The notes: generated by a model not told the origin, from the letters alone. 64,000 bases of DNA from Rebecca billardiae RCC1528 (GCA_965240325.2 OZ251233.1:2108001-2172000), one strand, 5' to 3'. Counted from the first letter of the stretch, positions 29,391 through 40,583 are shown. A program made the numbers and translations.

Positions 29391-31748
29391 TCAGCTGAGC
29401 TGCGAGGAGTCGCCCGACTTGCCGACAGGCGGCGCGCGCGTGTGGATGGCGCGCACCCGCTCGTGCAGCCACACGAGGGAGCGCAGCCGGCTGGCGGAGG
29501 ACTGGCCGCGGAGCCACTCGTGGCGCAGCTCGAGGGGCAGCTTCCACCCCTGCCAGTGCTTGCACAGCACGAAGCTCGCCGCCTCGGGCGAGTCCTCCAG
29601 CGCCTGCGCCGCGCTCGCGCACGCGCGCAGGGCCTTGGCCATCTCCGCCTCGCCCGAGTCCGCCGCGGCGTCGGCCGCGGCGCGCGCCGCGCGCAGCGCC
29701 TCGGCGAGCGCGGCGCACGCGTCCGGGTCGGCGCTCGCGCGGCCGCGCGCGACCTCGCCGTCGCGGTCGTGGAACGTGTGCACCGCGCCCATCGTCAGCC
29801 CGAAGCCGAGCGGCACCGTCCACGTGCGCTCCACGGCGAAGCGCTCGCGCGCGCGCACCACGATCTCACACGCGCCCGTGTCCGTGCGATCGGCGAGCGC
29901 CTCAATGTCGACGACGACGCCGACGCCGCGCGCGGCGCGGATGCCGAGGGGCGAGCCCGCGCGGTGGCACCGGTCGACCATCAGCCTGTACCGCGGCTCG
30001 AAGATCCGGTAGTGCCCCACGCCGCCCGGCCAGAGCACGCTCTCCTTCGAGAAGAGATCGAACATGGGTAACGTGAGTGCGCGCCCGTTCACGACGGCGA
30101 CCGCGCGCTGCGCCTCGTCCGACTCACGGACCGGCCCGCGCTCGGTCGTGGGCGGGACGGTGGGCAGCGCGAGCGCGCGCGCGAGCGGCTCAATGTGGTC
30201 GCACCCCGGCGAGCGCCAGTCCTCGTCGCTCACGTACACGACCGACGGCGGCCCGCCCTGCGCGCGGCGGCCGCGCGCGACGCCGGCGCGCGCGCGCCGC
30301 GTCGAGCGGCGCCGCAGCAGCGCGACCACAGCTGAGTCTGCGTGCACGTGCGTGCGCGCGCTCGACTGGACGGGCGCGATGGGCGCGATGGCGTGCAGCC
30401 CGGCGGCGGGCGCGACCGCCCGGCCGTCCTCCGCGCCCAGCCGCATCGCCAGCCGCACGCAGCCGATGTCGTGCCCGTGCTCCCCCGCCATCGGCACGCG
30501 CGTGGCGGACGCGCCGCGCGCGCCCGAGCTCAGCAGCAGCGCGCAGTGCGCGTCCTCGAGCGGGCCGACCGCCTTGGCGAGTGCGAGCGAGAGGTCAAAG
30601 TTGACCGAGCTCGGGTTGCGCACGCACGCCGCGGCGCGCGCGTCGTGCAGCGCCATCGACGTCGAGCTCCGCTCGAGCGCCAGCCCGGTGCTCGCCGCCG
30701 ACCCACCCGCGCCGCCGCCGGGCGCGGCGCGTGGCGTGACCAACCTCACTGCCGTCCAGGGCGCGGCGCGGCCGTCCGCGGACGAGGGCAGCTGCATGCC
30801 GAGGCGGAGCTCGCCCTGCTCGAGGCGGGTGCCCGCCTCGTGCAGCTGCTGGAACGTCTCGTCGTCCAGCGGGCCGCCCTCCAGCTGCATCGGCACCGAG
30901 CCCACCTCGGCCGGCGAGCGCGTCGTCGGCGCGGCCACGGCCGCCGTCGCCGAGCCAGCCGCGCCGGCTGCAGCCGCCGGGCCGGCCGCTGCGGCTGGGT
31001 GGGCAAACTGGGCGCGCTGCGGCTTGGCGATCGGGCGCAGCCCGCTCGAGGTGACGCAGTCGATGGCGATGTCGCCGCTCAGCGCGACGCCCACCGCGCC
31101 CGCCGAGAGCACCCGCCCCATCGCGAACACCGCCGGCTCTTCCATCGGGTCGGCGCAGTCGGCGACTGCGCCCAGCTTGGGCGTGCGCTCAAAGACAGAG
31201 TCGAGGATGCGGAGCAGCGCGGGGCTGTCGAACTCGGGCGTGGTGAAGAGCAGGAAGGTGGGCGCGCCGTCGGGCTGGAGTAGCTCGGCCATGTCGGGGA
31301 GCGCCGGGAGCTCCGCGCGCTCGACGGCGAAGACGCGCGCGCTCACGCGCGGCAGCCACGCCGCGACCATCGACAGTGCCTGCTCGCCGCCCAGTGTCTC
31401 GCGCGCGGGGGCGTCGGCCTCGGCGGGCGCTTGGGCGAGCGAGTAGGCCGAGCAGCCGATCGTCACGTCGCGGAGGGCCGGGTCGTGCGCCTCGAGCCGC
31501 GCGAGCACATCCGTCGGCGCGTGGCCGCACGTCCACACCAGAAGCAGGTCGGCGCGCGCGGGCGCGACCGCCGCCAGGCACTCGCCGACGGCCTCGGCGG
31601 TCGAGTCGGCGGTGGAGAGCGCCGTGGCGAAGCGCAGGTCGCCACGCGCCTGCGACGCCAGCGTGGCGGCTTGCGCGCGCAGCAGCCGCCATGGAGGCCC
31701 GACGGCGGCCGGCCACGCCAGCCGTCGGGCGAGAGCACGCGCCATCAT
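29391..31748 (-). CDS. FIST domain - LON substrate-binding domain fusion protein
   Basis: ATG at 31748 (MMARALARRLAWPAAVGPPW) gives 785 residues; the frame is open upstream, but that part is antisense to the S1P gene. Residues about 35-500 fit a FIST-N/FIST-C sensor: DLLLVWTCGHAPTDVLARLE, DVTIGCSAYSLAQAP, LSMVAAWLPRVSARVFAVER, FLLFTTPEFDSPALLRILDS and later GCVRLAMRLGAE. Residues about 555-770 fit the LON N-terminal (PUA-like) domain: RALTLPMFDLFSKESVLWPG, YRIFEPRYRLMVDRCHRAGS, PLGIRAARGVGVVVDIEAL, then a helical bundle (WQGWKLPLELRHEWL). FIST domains are proposed small-ligand sensors; LON-N domains recognise substrates in Lon proteases and cereblon. No protease or RING domain is attached. 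The N-terminal 20 residues are basic and may be an organelle presequence. Domain calls are from motif memory. Confidence 0.8.
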   Translation of the reverse strand: MMARALARRLAWPAAVGPPWRLLRAQAATLASQARGDLRFATALSTADSTAEAVGECLAAVAPARADLLLVWTCGHAPTDVLARLEAHDPALRDVTIGCSAYSLAQAPAEADAPARETLGGEQALSMVAAWLPRVSARVFAVERAELPALPDMAELLQPDGAPTFLLFTTPEFDSPALLRILDSVFERTPKLGAVADCADPMEEPAVFAMGRVLSAGAVGVALSGDIAIDCVTSSGLRPIAKPQRAQFAHPAAAAGPAAAAGAAGSATAAVAAPTTRSPAEVGSVPMQLEGGPLDDETFQQLHEAGTRLEQGELRLGMQLPSSADGRAAPWTAVRLVTPRAAPGGGAGGSAASTGLALERSSTSMALHDARAAACVRNPSSVNFDLSLALAKAVGPLEDAHCALLLSSGARGASATRVPMAGEHGHDIGCVRLAMRLGAEDGRAVAPAAGLHAIAPIAPVQSSARTHVHADSAVVALLRRRSTRRARAGVARGRRAQGGPPSVVYVSDEDWRSPGCDHIEPLARALALPTVPPTTERGPVRESDEAQRAVAVVNGRALTLPMFDLFSKESVLWPGGVGHYRIFEPRYRLMVDRCHRAGSPLGIRAARGVGVVVDIEALADRTDTGACEIVVRARERFAVERTWTVPLGFGLTMGAVHTFHDRDGEVARGRASADPDACAALAEALRAARAAADAAADSGEAEMAKALRACASAAQALEDSPEAASFVLCKHWQGWKLPLELRHEWLRGQSSASRLRSLVWLHERVRAIHTRAPPVGKSGDSSQLS

Positions 31749-31797
31749 CAAGCCCGTGCGCGGCCGGGCCGGCGATGACGACGACGCACTCGGGATG

Positions 31798-32813
31798 GCG
31801 AGTGCGGCCGCCGGCTCCACAACGGCGGGCGACGAATTTCGGTCGGCAGTCGCCAGTCGGAGACTCGGAACGATGGTGATCGCCGCGGCGAGCTCCGCGG
31901 AGCTCGTCGTGCTCTTCGAGGCCGCGGACGCGGTGGCGGCGCTGCACGGCCGGCTCGCGTGGGCGCTCGAGTCGCTGCGCGCGCCGTGGACCATCGTGCC
32001 GCAGCCGTCCAGCCCCGAGACGCTCGGCGGCGCGGCGCAGGGCGACATGGTCGTGGTACGGCTGCTCGGCGCAGAGGGCGCGCGCAGCGTGCGCGCCTGC
32101 CGCCGGCGGGCGGCGTCGCTCATCCGGAAGCGGCTGCCCGAGGTGCTCGCCGTCGCGCCGCAGCGCACGTACACGCACGCGCTCGGCCCTCGCCCCTCGC
32201 GAGAGCCGCTCGGCGGCGCGAGCGCGTGGCAGCCGCCGCAGCCGCCGGCCGGGCCGATGGAGCAGGTGACGGAGACGGTGCGCGCGCGCGAGCTGTGGTC
32301 GGCGGGCGCGCGCGGCGCGGGGGTGCACGTCGCGGTGTTCGACACCGGCCTCAACCCCGGCCAGCCGTGCATCAACCACGTCGAGGCGCGCACCGACTTC
32401 ACCGCGGACGGCACGCACGACGACCGCGTCGGCCACGGCACCTTCATGGCCGGCGTGATCGGCGGCACGTGCGAGTGCCTCGGCTTCGCGCCGGAGGTGC
32501 GGCTGCACGTGTACCGCGTGTTCAACTCGGCCGCCGAGTCGCAGACCTCCTGGCTCATCGGCGCGCTCTCGCACGCCATCCAGTCCGGCGTGCAGATCAT
32601 CAACCTCTCGATGGGGGGGCCGGACTTTAACGACGCGCCGTTCGTCTCAAAGGTCGACGAGGCGGTGGGCGCCGGGATCGTGATCACGTCGGGGATCGGC
32701 AACTCGGGGCCGGCGTGGGGCACCACGCTCAACCCGGCGGACCAGCCCTCCGTCATCGGCGTCGGCTCCGTCACGCGCGCGTCGCCGGCCGCGCCAACCG
32801 TGCCCGGCGGCGT

Positions 32814-32855
<42 letters not shown>

Positions 32856-35694
32856 GGAGCGTGAGGGCGGCGAGGCGGCGCCGGCCGTGCCCGGCGACGG
32901 CGGCGGTCGGTCCCTCGCGCGCTGGTCCTCGCGCGGCGCGACCAAGCTCGAGCTCCCGGACTCGATCCCGCGGCTCAAGCCCGACGTGCTCACCGCCGGT
33001 GCGTTTTGGGGCGCCAAGCCGGGCGGCGGCTGCCAGTGGCAGTGGGGCACTTCTGTGAGCTGCCCGGTGGTGGCGGCCGCGCTCGCGCTCGTGCTCTCGG
33101 CGCTCGAGCCGAGGGCGCGCGCGCGGTTCAACCCGGGCTCGGCGCGGCAGTGGCTCGCGGCGAGCAGCGAGCCGCTCAACGGCAGCGCGCTCCTCGAGAG
33201 CGGCGGCGGCGTGCTGCAGCTGGAGCGCCTGTGGCGCGCCGCGCGCGCGTACCAACCGTCTGTGACTGTCTTCCCGCCGTCTCTGGACCTGACGGACTGC
33301 CCGCGGATGTGGCCGCACTGCCTCGCGCCGCTGTGGTACGGGCGGCTGCCGGTGGAGCTCAACCTCACGCTGCACGTCGGGCTCGGCGCGCACGCCGTCT
33401 TCGCCTCGCCGCCGCGCTGGCACCCCGCGGCGCGCGAGCACGTGCCGCTGCTGCGCGTGCAAACCGCCTCGGCGCGCGCGGTGCTCTGGCCCTACTCGGG
33501 CACGCTCGGCGTGCGGCTGTGGGCGGGCGAGGGGGCGCGCGCGTTCGAGGGCGTGGTGGAGGGCGAGCTGCGCTTCTCCGTCGTGCGCTCCGACGCGCGC
33601 GGCAAGCCCCTCTTTCGAGCGCGCCCCGTGCCCGTCGCCGTGCCCGTCCGTGCCGCGCTCGCGCCGCCGCCGCCGCGCTCGCGCCGGCTGCTGCTGGATG
33701 TGTGGCACTCGCTCTCGTACCCGCGCGTGGAGACGCCGTCGGACGACAACCTGAACGTGGCGGGCTCGTACGACGGCTTCGACTGGCTCGGCGACCACCC
33801 GCTCACCAACCTGCGCGGGCTGCTCGGCGCGCTCTCCGCCGCCGGGTACACCGTCGACACGCTGAGCGGCCCGCTCACCGACTTCGACGGCGCCGCGTAC
33901 GGCGCGCTGCTCATCGTCGACCCGGAGGAGTTCTGGGGCGGGCGGGAGGCGGCGAAGCTGGCGGCGGACGTGCGCGAGAAGGGGCTCGGGCTCGTCGTGC
34001 TCGCCGACTGGCACGACGCGCTCGTCCAGTCCGCGCACGACACGCCGGTCGGCGGGTGCAACGTGCCAGCGCTCAACTCGCTGCTCATGCGATTTGGGAT
34101 CGGCTTTGGAGGCACCGCACGCTCCGGCTCGTTCGTGCTGCAGCGGGGCGGCGGCGGCGGCGGCGGCGGCGGCGCGAGCGCGGCGGCACGCGGCGGCGGG
34201 CACGGCCTCACGCTGCAGCGCACCACGGCGCACGCGGGCGCGCCCGAGCCGGGCGCGGACGGTGAGCGCATTGTGTTCGCTTCTGGCAGTTGCATCGCGC
34301 AGCTGCCGGCCGGCGCGCTCTTTCTCAGCGCCAGGCTGCGCTCAGACCGCGCGGTGCTGCACGCGGCTGAGCGCGCGGCGGCGCTCGCGGCGGCGCGCGA
34401 GGTGGAGGACGCCAAGGAGGTGGACGCCGAGGACGAGGCGGAGCCCACGCACTCCGCGCCGGAGGGCGGCGGAGGTGCGGGCGAGGGCCAAGCGCGCGCG
34501 GCGCACGAGCAGCAGGGCGGTGCCTCGCACGGCGCCCGCGGCCCCCGCGCTGGGCGGAGGCTCGCCGAGGCGCGCGCGGCGGGCGCGCAGGGCGACGGGC
34601 TGCCGCGGGCGATGGGCACAGGCGCCGCCGCCGCGCCGCGCGCGCGCGGCTCACCGCCGCGCCTCGGCGCGCCCGGCACCTCGGCTGCGCCGCCGCCGCC
34701 GCCGCCGGCGCCGTCGGCCGCGCGCGCGCGCGCGGCCGACGGCGCCGGCGATCGGCGGCTGCTCTCGGCGGACGCAGCCGGCCGCGGCGGCGGCGTCCGG
34801 CGGCCGAGCGCGGCGCCCGAGCCGGCGGTGATCCTCGCGCTCGTCGACACCGACGGCTCGGCCACCGCGGCCGCGCCGCCGCGCGCGCCCGGCGGCGGCG
34901 CGCGCGGCGGCGGGCGCATCGCCGTGTACGGCGACTCGGCGTGTGTCGACGACGGACACGAGGGGGCAGGGGGAGGCTGCTGGGCGCTGCTGGAGGCGCT
35001 GGTGGGGTTCGCCACGCGCGGGGAGCTCGCGCCGCTCCTGCGCGACGCGCTCGAGACCGTCTCCGACCCGGGCGGCATGCGCGCCGACGCAACCCTGTGC
35101 GAGCCCGTGCAGCCAATCACGCCGCGCGCCGCGTTTGCAGACGCGGAGCGCAGGGCGCGCGCGCGCGTCGCCGCGCGCGGCGCGAGCGCGCCGCCGAGCC
35201 TGGCGAGCTTCTCGCGCGCGGTGGGCGCGAGCGGCGCGTGCGAGCGCGCGGCGCGGCGCGGCCCTGCGCTCGTCAACTGCTCGTACCCGCAGCCGCCGCG
35301 CTGGCGGGACGCTGAGCTCGACGCCGAGGGCGCGGCCGAGCCGGCGGCGGCGGCGGCGCGCGGCGCGTGGCGCGGGCCCGCCGGCCTCGCGCCTCAGGCG
35401 GTCGGCGGCGCGCGCGCGCAGAGCGGCGGCGCGGCGCACGGCGCGGGGCCGGGCTCGGCGCGCGCCGCGGACGCGATGCTGCTGCTGATGCCCGTGCTGA
35501 GCGTGCTGCTCGTGCTGCTGCTCGGCACCTGCTCGCTGCTGCGCTGCTGCCGCCGCGGCTGTGCGCGCGCCAAGCGGCGCGGGCGCTCGGCCGGCGCGGC
35601 GGCGGGCGGCGCGGCTGCGGCCGCGGGCTCGTCCTCCTACCACGGCTACGCTCCGCTCGGCCCCGCGGGCGCGGGCGCGAGCGGCGCGGAGTGA
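31798..35694 (+). CDS. MBTPS1: Site-1 protease (membrane-bound subtilisin-like protease, MBTPS1 family)
   Basis: Start at 31798 (MASAAAGSTTAGDEFRSAVA), 1298 residues. The subtilase triad is Asp182 (VAVFDTGLNPG), His213 (RVGHGTFMAGVIGG) and Ser419 (WGTSVSCPVVA), with the oxyanion Asn in SGIGNSGPAWG. The region after the protease is diagnostic for S1P: SLDLTDCPRMWPHCLAPLWY, ASARAVLWPYSGTLGVRLW, DWLGDHPLTNLRGLLGALSA, ADWHDALVQ. Near the C-terminus a membrane segment (MLLLMPVLSVLLVLLLGT) is followed by a short basic tail. S1P cleaves membrane-bound transcription factors (SREBP, ATF6, plant bZIPs) in the Golgi lumen. Oddities: a ~40-residue Gly-rich insert between VIGVGSVT and LARWSSRG; a ~300-residue disordered stretch before the anchor; and no clear signal peptide at this start, so a short 5' exon may be missing. 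Only 49 bp separate it from the divergent FIST-LON start. Confidence 0.93.
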
Positions 35695-36118
35695 GCGAGC
35701 GCCAGTCGGGGACACCGGGCAGCGGGCTGACCGTCAGGCCAGGCGCCCGGCCCGATTGCACTCGGGTAGCTCCACACGGTCAATCCCGGCCCGTTCCGGC
35801 CCGTCGCCGGCCGTTGCCGCCTGCGGCGCTGCTGTCGACGAGCGAGCTAGAGCCCCGTGCAGTTGTCGGTGTGATACACGAAGCGATGCATCCAGCGTAG
35901 AACTTCAAGTGGGTCATCTTGCTCAAGCTGCACGCGCGGTGCCCGCCGCCATCGTGCGGCGAAAGCCCCCTGTGACTGTCGTTGTGAGGGCTGGGGCTTG
36001 TTTCGTCAAGCGTCAAGAGCAAAAGAGTTCAAGCCAGAGTTCAAGCCAGACGTCGGCCGCGCCAGCAACGCGCACCGCCGTGCTTGGCCTGCCGGGGAGT
36101 CGGTCGATCGCACGGGCG
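35695..36118. other. Intergenic between S1P and the following membrane protein gene
   Basis: 424 bp on the same strand. It contains a small direct repeat AGAGTTCAAGCC at about 36023-36046. No gene seen; it should hold the S1P 3' end and the promoter of the next gene. Confidence 0.4.
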
Positions 36119-38295
36119 ATGTCGATGGCCTGCCGACCGCGCGGCATGGCGGCGGCCACCGCCGCGTGCCTGCTCGCCACGCTGCACGTCGGCGCCGCCG
36201 CGCGGGTCGCGCCGCGCCCCCGCGCCATCTGGCGCCCCGGCGCGCCGGCGCACGCCGCGCCGCACATTGCCCTCCCGCGCAAGCCCGCGCTCGGCGAGCT
36301 GCTGGGCGACGAGCCGCCGCACAACGTGAGCGCGGCGCTGATGGCGGAGTGGCAGGCGTTGCTCGCGCCGGCGAACCTGAGCGTGCTCGTCGTCGGCGTC
36401 GGCACGTGCGCCCTCGCCGCGCACTCGCGCTCGCTGCCCTTTGCCGTGTGGGCGGGCGGGTGCGCGCATGCCCTCTCGCAGCGCTACCTGCAGAAGCGAG
36501 AGCCGCCGGGCGCGGTGACGGAGGAGGAGATGCTGGTCGCCGCGCACGCCACGCTCGCCGGGCTGGGGCGCGCGATCACGCTGCTCCTCGCCGCGGCGAC
36601 GCTTCTCGCCTCCTCGGCAGCTATCAGCACTTACCTCGGCGCCGCGGTCCTGAGCACGCACGCGCGCAGGTGGGCACGCCGACGGCGCGCGCGCCGGCTG
36701 CAGGCGGGCGTGAGGCTGGAGCCGCCGTCGGGCGCGCCGGCGCCGCCGCCGCCGCCGCCGAGCGGCAGCCTCTCGCCGCCGCCGCGCGCGCCGCACCGCG
36801 CGCGGCTGCTCGCACACACGCGCGCGTGCGGCGCGCAGCTGCTGGCGTTCTGCCAGCTAGCCGCGCTCGAGTTGGTCTGGGCGCTGCGCCCGATGGGCAC
36901 CGCGGTGCTGTTCGGCGCGCAGCGGCTGCGGGTGTGGCTGCCGCGCGCGATCAGCTTCCTCATCAGCGTCGAGTGGGCGCAGACCTTCGAGGCCGCCTCC
37001 ACCGGAGTCCGGGACTTTGCCTCGGGCTTTGGCGGCGCGCTCTCAGGCGTGCCGCAGGGCATTGCCTACCAGGCGAACATCCGGGGGCTGCAGTTCGAGA
37101 ACTTCCTCGCGAGCTCGTGGGTGCGTGCGTGCCGTGGGGGCTGCGCACGGGGGGCTGGGCGCGCGCGCGGGTGCGCGCGCGGGTGCGCGCCGCGCTCGCC
37201 CCCGACCACTGCCTGCTCTCAGCGCGGCGCGCGCCGCACCGCGCCGCACCGCGGCCCTGTCTCTGCCTCCTGGCGTGTGTGCGCGCACGCGGCACAGAGC
37301 TCGTGGCTGCAGCTGCGCGCCAAGTGGCTGCGCTCGTCCAAGTACAAGAAGCGGCGGCGCGGCGGGAAGAAGCAGAAGAACGACCTCGCGCAGGCGATCG
37401 AGTACGCGATGCAGTCGACGATCACCGGCGCAAAGTCCGGCTGGGTCCGGTGGCAGCTGCAGGCGGCGCAGCAGAAGGCAAGCCAGCAGCGCGGCCCCGC
37501 GGCGCGCGCGCCCGGCGCGGCCGGCGCGGGCAAGAGCGGGAGCGTGGCCAAGCTGAGCACGACGAGCACGGCCAAGCACCGCACGGGCGCGGCCGCGGGG
37601 GCGCCCACGCCGCCAGGCGGCAGCGCCGGCCTGAGGGGCAGCTCGCGTGCCGCTGCCGCCGTGCCCGCGGCCAGCCGCGCCGCCGAGCGCGCTGCGGCCG
37701 CCAAGCCGGCCGCGGAGGCGAGCGGCTTGAGCCAGGTGTGACAGCGGCGGACGCGCAGCGCGCGGGCGCGCCCCGTGCACCCGCGCGCACGCCCCCGGCG
37801 CAGGCCCGTTCCCCGCCGTCCGCCGCGCGCGCGCGCCCGACGCCCGCCGCGCGCGGCCCCGCCCGCGCGCGCCGCGCGCCGCGCCGCCCGCAGGGCATCC
37901 CGCCTCTGCCGAGGCCGCGCGCCGTCGTGACCAACCAGTACGCGCCCTCGGCGGCGGCTGGCAAGGGCAAGGGCGCGCCCAAGCCTGCGATGAGGCCCAT
38001 CGACGTCGTGGCCGCCTTCAGCCCGAAGTCCAAGCCGGGCGCGCAGCACGGCGCGGAGCAGCAGCGCACGGCGCACTTCTGGGAGGCGTGGGTGCCGCGG
38101 ATGGCGTCCAAGCCGAAGAAGGAGGCGCCGGCGGTGGTCGACATCGAGGCGCTCTCCGTCCCTGTGCCCGTGCCCGCGCCGAGCGAGCGCGCAGCGCGCG
38201 AGCACGCCGGGGCCGACGAGGGCAGCGCCGCAGCGCCGCAGCGCGCGGAGCCAGAGGGCGCGGACGTCGTCGAGGGCGACGGCGACAGCGTCTGA
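36119..38295 (+). CDS. Secretory-pathway or plastid membrane protein of unknown function, three exons
   Basis: Exons 36119-37120, 37298-37735 and 37894-38295 encode 613 residues. Intron 1 (GTGCGT...GGCACAG) is in frame; intron 2 (GTGTGA...CCGCAG) contains a stop directly after the donor and a frame change, and splicing joins ASGLSQ to GIPPLPRPRAVV. The N-terminus has a hydrophobic leader (GMAAATAACLLATLHVGAAA) followed by an Arg/Pro-rich stretch, like a signal peptide with transit-like sequence. Hydrophobic segments follow at about residues 87-115 and 138-165. The middle has KYKKRRRGGKKQK, and the C-terminal third is Ala/Ser/Lys-rich and disordered with a short folded-looking segment (AHFWEAWVPRMASKPKKE). 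No family recognised. Exon 3 is supported by balanced composition; its use is an inference from splice signals. Confidence 0.6.
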
Positions 38296-38876
38296 GCCTG
38301 GCGGAGCCAGGCGCAGGCTCTGTGTGCACAGTGGTACTCGCATTCGATCGTGGCATCATCAGCGAGCACCCTGCGTCGATGTCGCAGCCGGCCACCAGAG
38401 CGCGGTCGGCAGCCATGATGCTGATCAGACATGCCCTACGCGAGTGGGGCGTGCGGCAGGACCACAAAGCCCAGGCGTGTGGCGAATTAGGACTGGCGCA
38501 ATTACGACAACTCGCATATTTTCATCAGGGCGAATCAGGCCGCGTCTTTGCGCGTGCATCTCGGCATCTTCGGCAGCTTCCGTCCGCTTCACCGCGCGCA
38601 CGCCGCTCACAGCAGCTCTCCATCACGGCGCCTGCTCGATAATAATGAATAAATGATGATCAGGCGCTCGCACGCATCAGGCCTCATATTGGCCATGGCA
38701 GCGGCCCCTATTGATCTCGTCAACCAGGATCCCCGCATAAACACGCGCAAAACATGTGCATCGACCATCGACCGTCGGAGCGGCCGGGTTCTGCAGAGAT
38801 GCGAAGTCGTTCGCACCTGCCGTCCGGCGGTGCCGCATCTTTCGAAGCCAGGAGCGAGCACACGCACGCGCGCGAG
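38296..38876. other. Intergenic upstream of the PH-ankyrin gene
   Basis: 581 bp. GC falls between 38490 and 38760. An in-frame ATG at 38754 and another at 38799 extend the next gene's open frame, so the true 5' end may lie inside this stretch. No other feature seen. Confidence 0.4.
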
Positions 38877-40583
38877 ATGGAGGGCTGGCTGCGTCTCGGC
38901 GAGGGGGAGCAGGAGCGCTCCATGTATGCCGTCCTCGCGGACACCCAGCTGACGTGCAGAGACCTCGCCGCCGACGCGCCGGGCAGCGGCACCGACGGCC
39001 CGACGCCGCCGTCGACCTGGTCGGTCTCACTCGGCTCAGGGCGCACGGCGGTGCTGCCGGGCGCGGCCGGCGTGATCCACCTGTACGTCGGCGCGAGCGT
39101 GCACGCCGTGCGCGGGCTGGACCAGGAGGACACGCGCGTCTGGTTCAACGCCCTCGCCGCCGCCGCCGACCCCTCGCGCTCCTTCCTGCCGCCCGTGTCT
39201 GCGCGCGCGGAGGACGCGCTGCTGAGCATGGTCACGCACGGCTGCTTCGAGGCGCTGGGCGAGGGGCTGCGCGAGGCGGCGCACGCGCGCACGCTGCCGT
39301 GCATGGGCCCGGCGCTCCTCGCGCTCGCGTGCGCGCGGGGCCACCTGCAGTGCCTCGACGCGCTGCTCAGCGCGGGCGTCCCGGCGAACGCGGCGGTCGA
39401 CGGTCGCACCGCGCTTGCGGTCGCCGCCGCCGAGGGCCGTTGGGTGTGCGTGCGCGCCCTCGCCGCGGCGGGCGCCGACCTGGAGATCGTCGACGAGGAC
39501 GGCTCGACCGCGCTCGCATTCGCCGCCGAGTCCGGCCACACGCCGTGCGTCCGCGCGCTCATCGAGCTGGGCGCGTCCGTCGACCACGCGAGCCAGGCAG
39601 AGCTCACGCCGCTGGCGCGCGCGTGCGCCCGCGGCCACGAGGGGAGCGTTGGCGCGCTGCTGGCGGCGGGCGCGGACGTCTCGCGCGTGGACGAGACGGG
39701 GCACGCGCCGCTGCACCACGCCGCGCGCCACGGCCACGCCGCGTGCGTGCGCCGCCTCCTCGCCGCCGGCGCCGAGCCGAACGCGACCCCGGCCGACGGC
39801 ACGACCGCCCTGATGCTGGCTTGTGTCGGCGGGCACGAGGCTGCGTGCGCTGAGCTGATTGAAGGGGGCGCGGACGTGGACGCGGCGCCGAGCACGGCGG
39901 TGACCGCGCTGATCGCGGCGTGCGTGCGCGAGCAGCTCTCCTGCGCCGAGCTCCTGCTCCGCCGCGGCGCCGCCATCGACAAGGCCCTCGACGGTGCGGG
40001 CACCGTCCTGCACTGGGCGTGTCTCAAGGCGCGGCTCAGCGTCGTGCAGCTGCTGTCATCGTATGGCGCGGCGCGCACGTTCGAGGACGGCAGCACGGCG
40101 GAGGGGATCGCGGCGAGCGCGGGGCCGCGCGCCGAGGGCGTGCTCCGCTTCCTCGAGCGCTCGCGCCACTGGACCTCCACGCTGCACCACGCCGAGTTCA
40201 TCTCCGCCGCGCGCGCGCGCGAGCTGCTTGTGAACGGCTGCGCGGACCCGCACGAGCGCGCGCCGGGCGTGCGCGACGCGCCGTCGCCCGTCGACGTGGC
40301 GCGCGCGCTGCGCGAGGCGGGCGCGGCGCCGCCGGGCTCGGCCGCGCACCTCGTGCTCGAGGCGGCGGAGCCGTGGTCCCCGTCCAACCACCACACCTTC
40401 CCGCCGCACGCGCGCGCGCGCGCCGCCGAGCTGCTGCGGCTGGGCTGCGAGCTCGCGCACGAGCCGAGGTTTGACAGCGTCGCGCAGGCGGTGCGGGACG
40501 TGTGGGTGGAGCACGTGCTGCCGCACGCGGTCACGCGCGCGGCGCACGAGCGCGCGCCGCCGCTGAGCGTGCTCGCGCCGTGA
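38877..40583 (+). CDS. PH domain - ankyrin repeat protein
   Basis: Start taken at 38877 because MEGWLRLGEGEQERSMYAVL is the first strand pair of a PH domain; in-frame Mets at 38799 and 38754 are possible. The product is 568 residues. The PH-like domain covers about 1-105 and ends with the expected Trp helix (DTRVWFNALAAAA). At least eight ankyrin repeats follow (about 125-420): ALLALACARGHLQCLDALLS, TALAVAAAEGRWVCVRALAA, TALAFAAESGHTPCVRALIE, APLHHAARHGHAACVRRLLA, TALMLACVGGHEAACAELIE, TVLHWACLKARLSVVQLLSS. The C-terminal ~150 residues are helical without a recognised domain. PH domains bind phosphoinositides or proteins and ankyrin repeats mediate protein contacts, so a membrane-linked scaffold is likely; the pathway is unknown. 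Confidence 0.85.
   Translation: MEGWLRLGEGEQERSMYAVLADTQLTCRDLAADAPGSGTDGPTPPSTWSVSLGSGRTAVLPGAAGVIHLYVGASVHAVRGLDQEDTRVWFNALAAAADPSRSFLPPVSARAEDALLSMVTHGCFEALGEGLREAAHARTLPCMGPALLALACARGHLQCLDALLSAGVPANAAVDGRTALAVAAAEGRWVCVRALAAAGADLEIVDEDGSTALAFAAESGHTPCVRALIELGASVDHASQAELTPLARACARGHEGSVGALLAAGADVSRVDETGHAPLHHAARHGHAACVRRLLAAGAEPNATPADGTTALMLACVGGHEAACAELIEGGADVDAAPSTAVTALIAACVREQLSCAELLLRRGAAIDKALDGAGTVLHWACLKARLSVVQLLSSYGAARTFEDGSTAEGIAASAGPRAEGVLRFLERSRHWTSTLHHAEFISAARARELLVNGCADPHERAPGVRDAPSPVDVARALREAGAAPPGSAAHLVLEAAEPWSPSNHHTFPPHARARAAELLRLGCELAHEPRFDSVAQAVRDVWVEHVLPHAVTRAAHERAPPLSVLAP

Noticed and set aside
31749-33368. Upstream extension of the minus FIST-LON frame (total 1325 codons)
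   Set aside because: It is antisense to the catalytic domain of the site-1 protease, which has clear family motifs.
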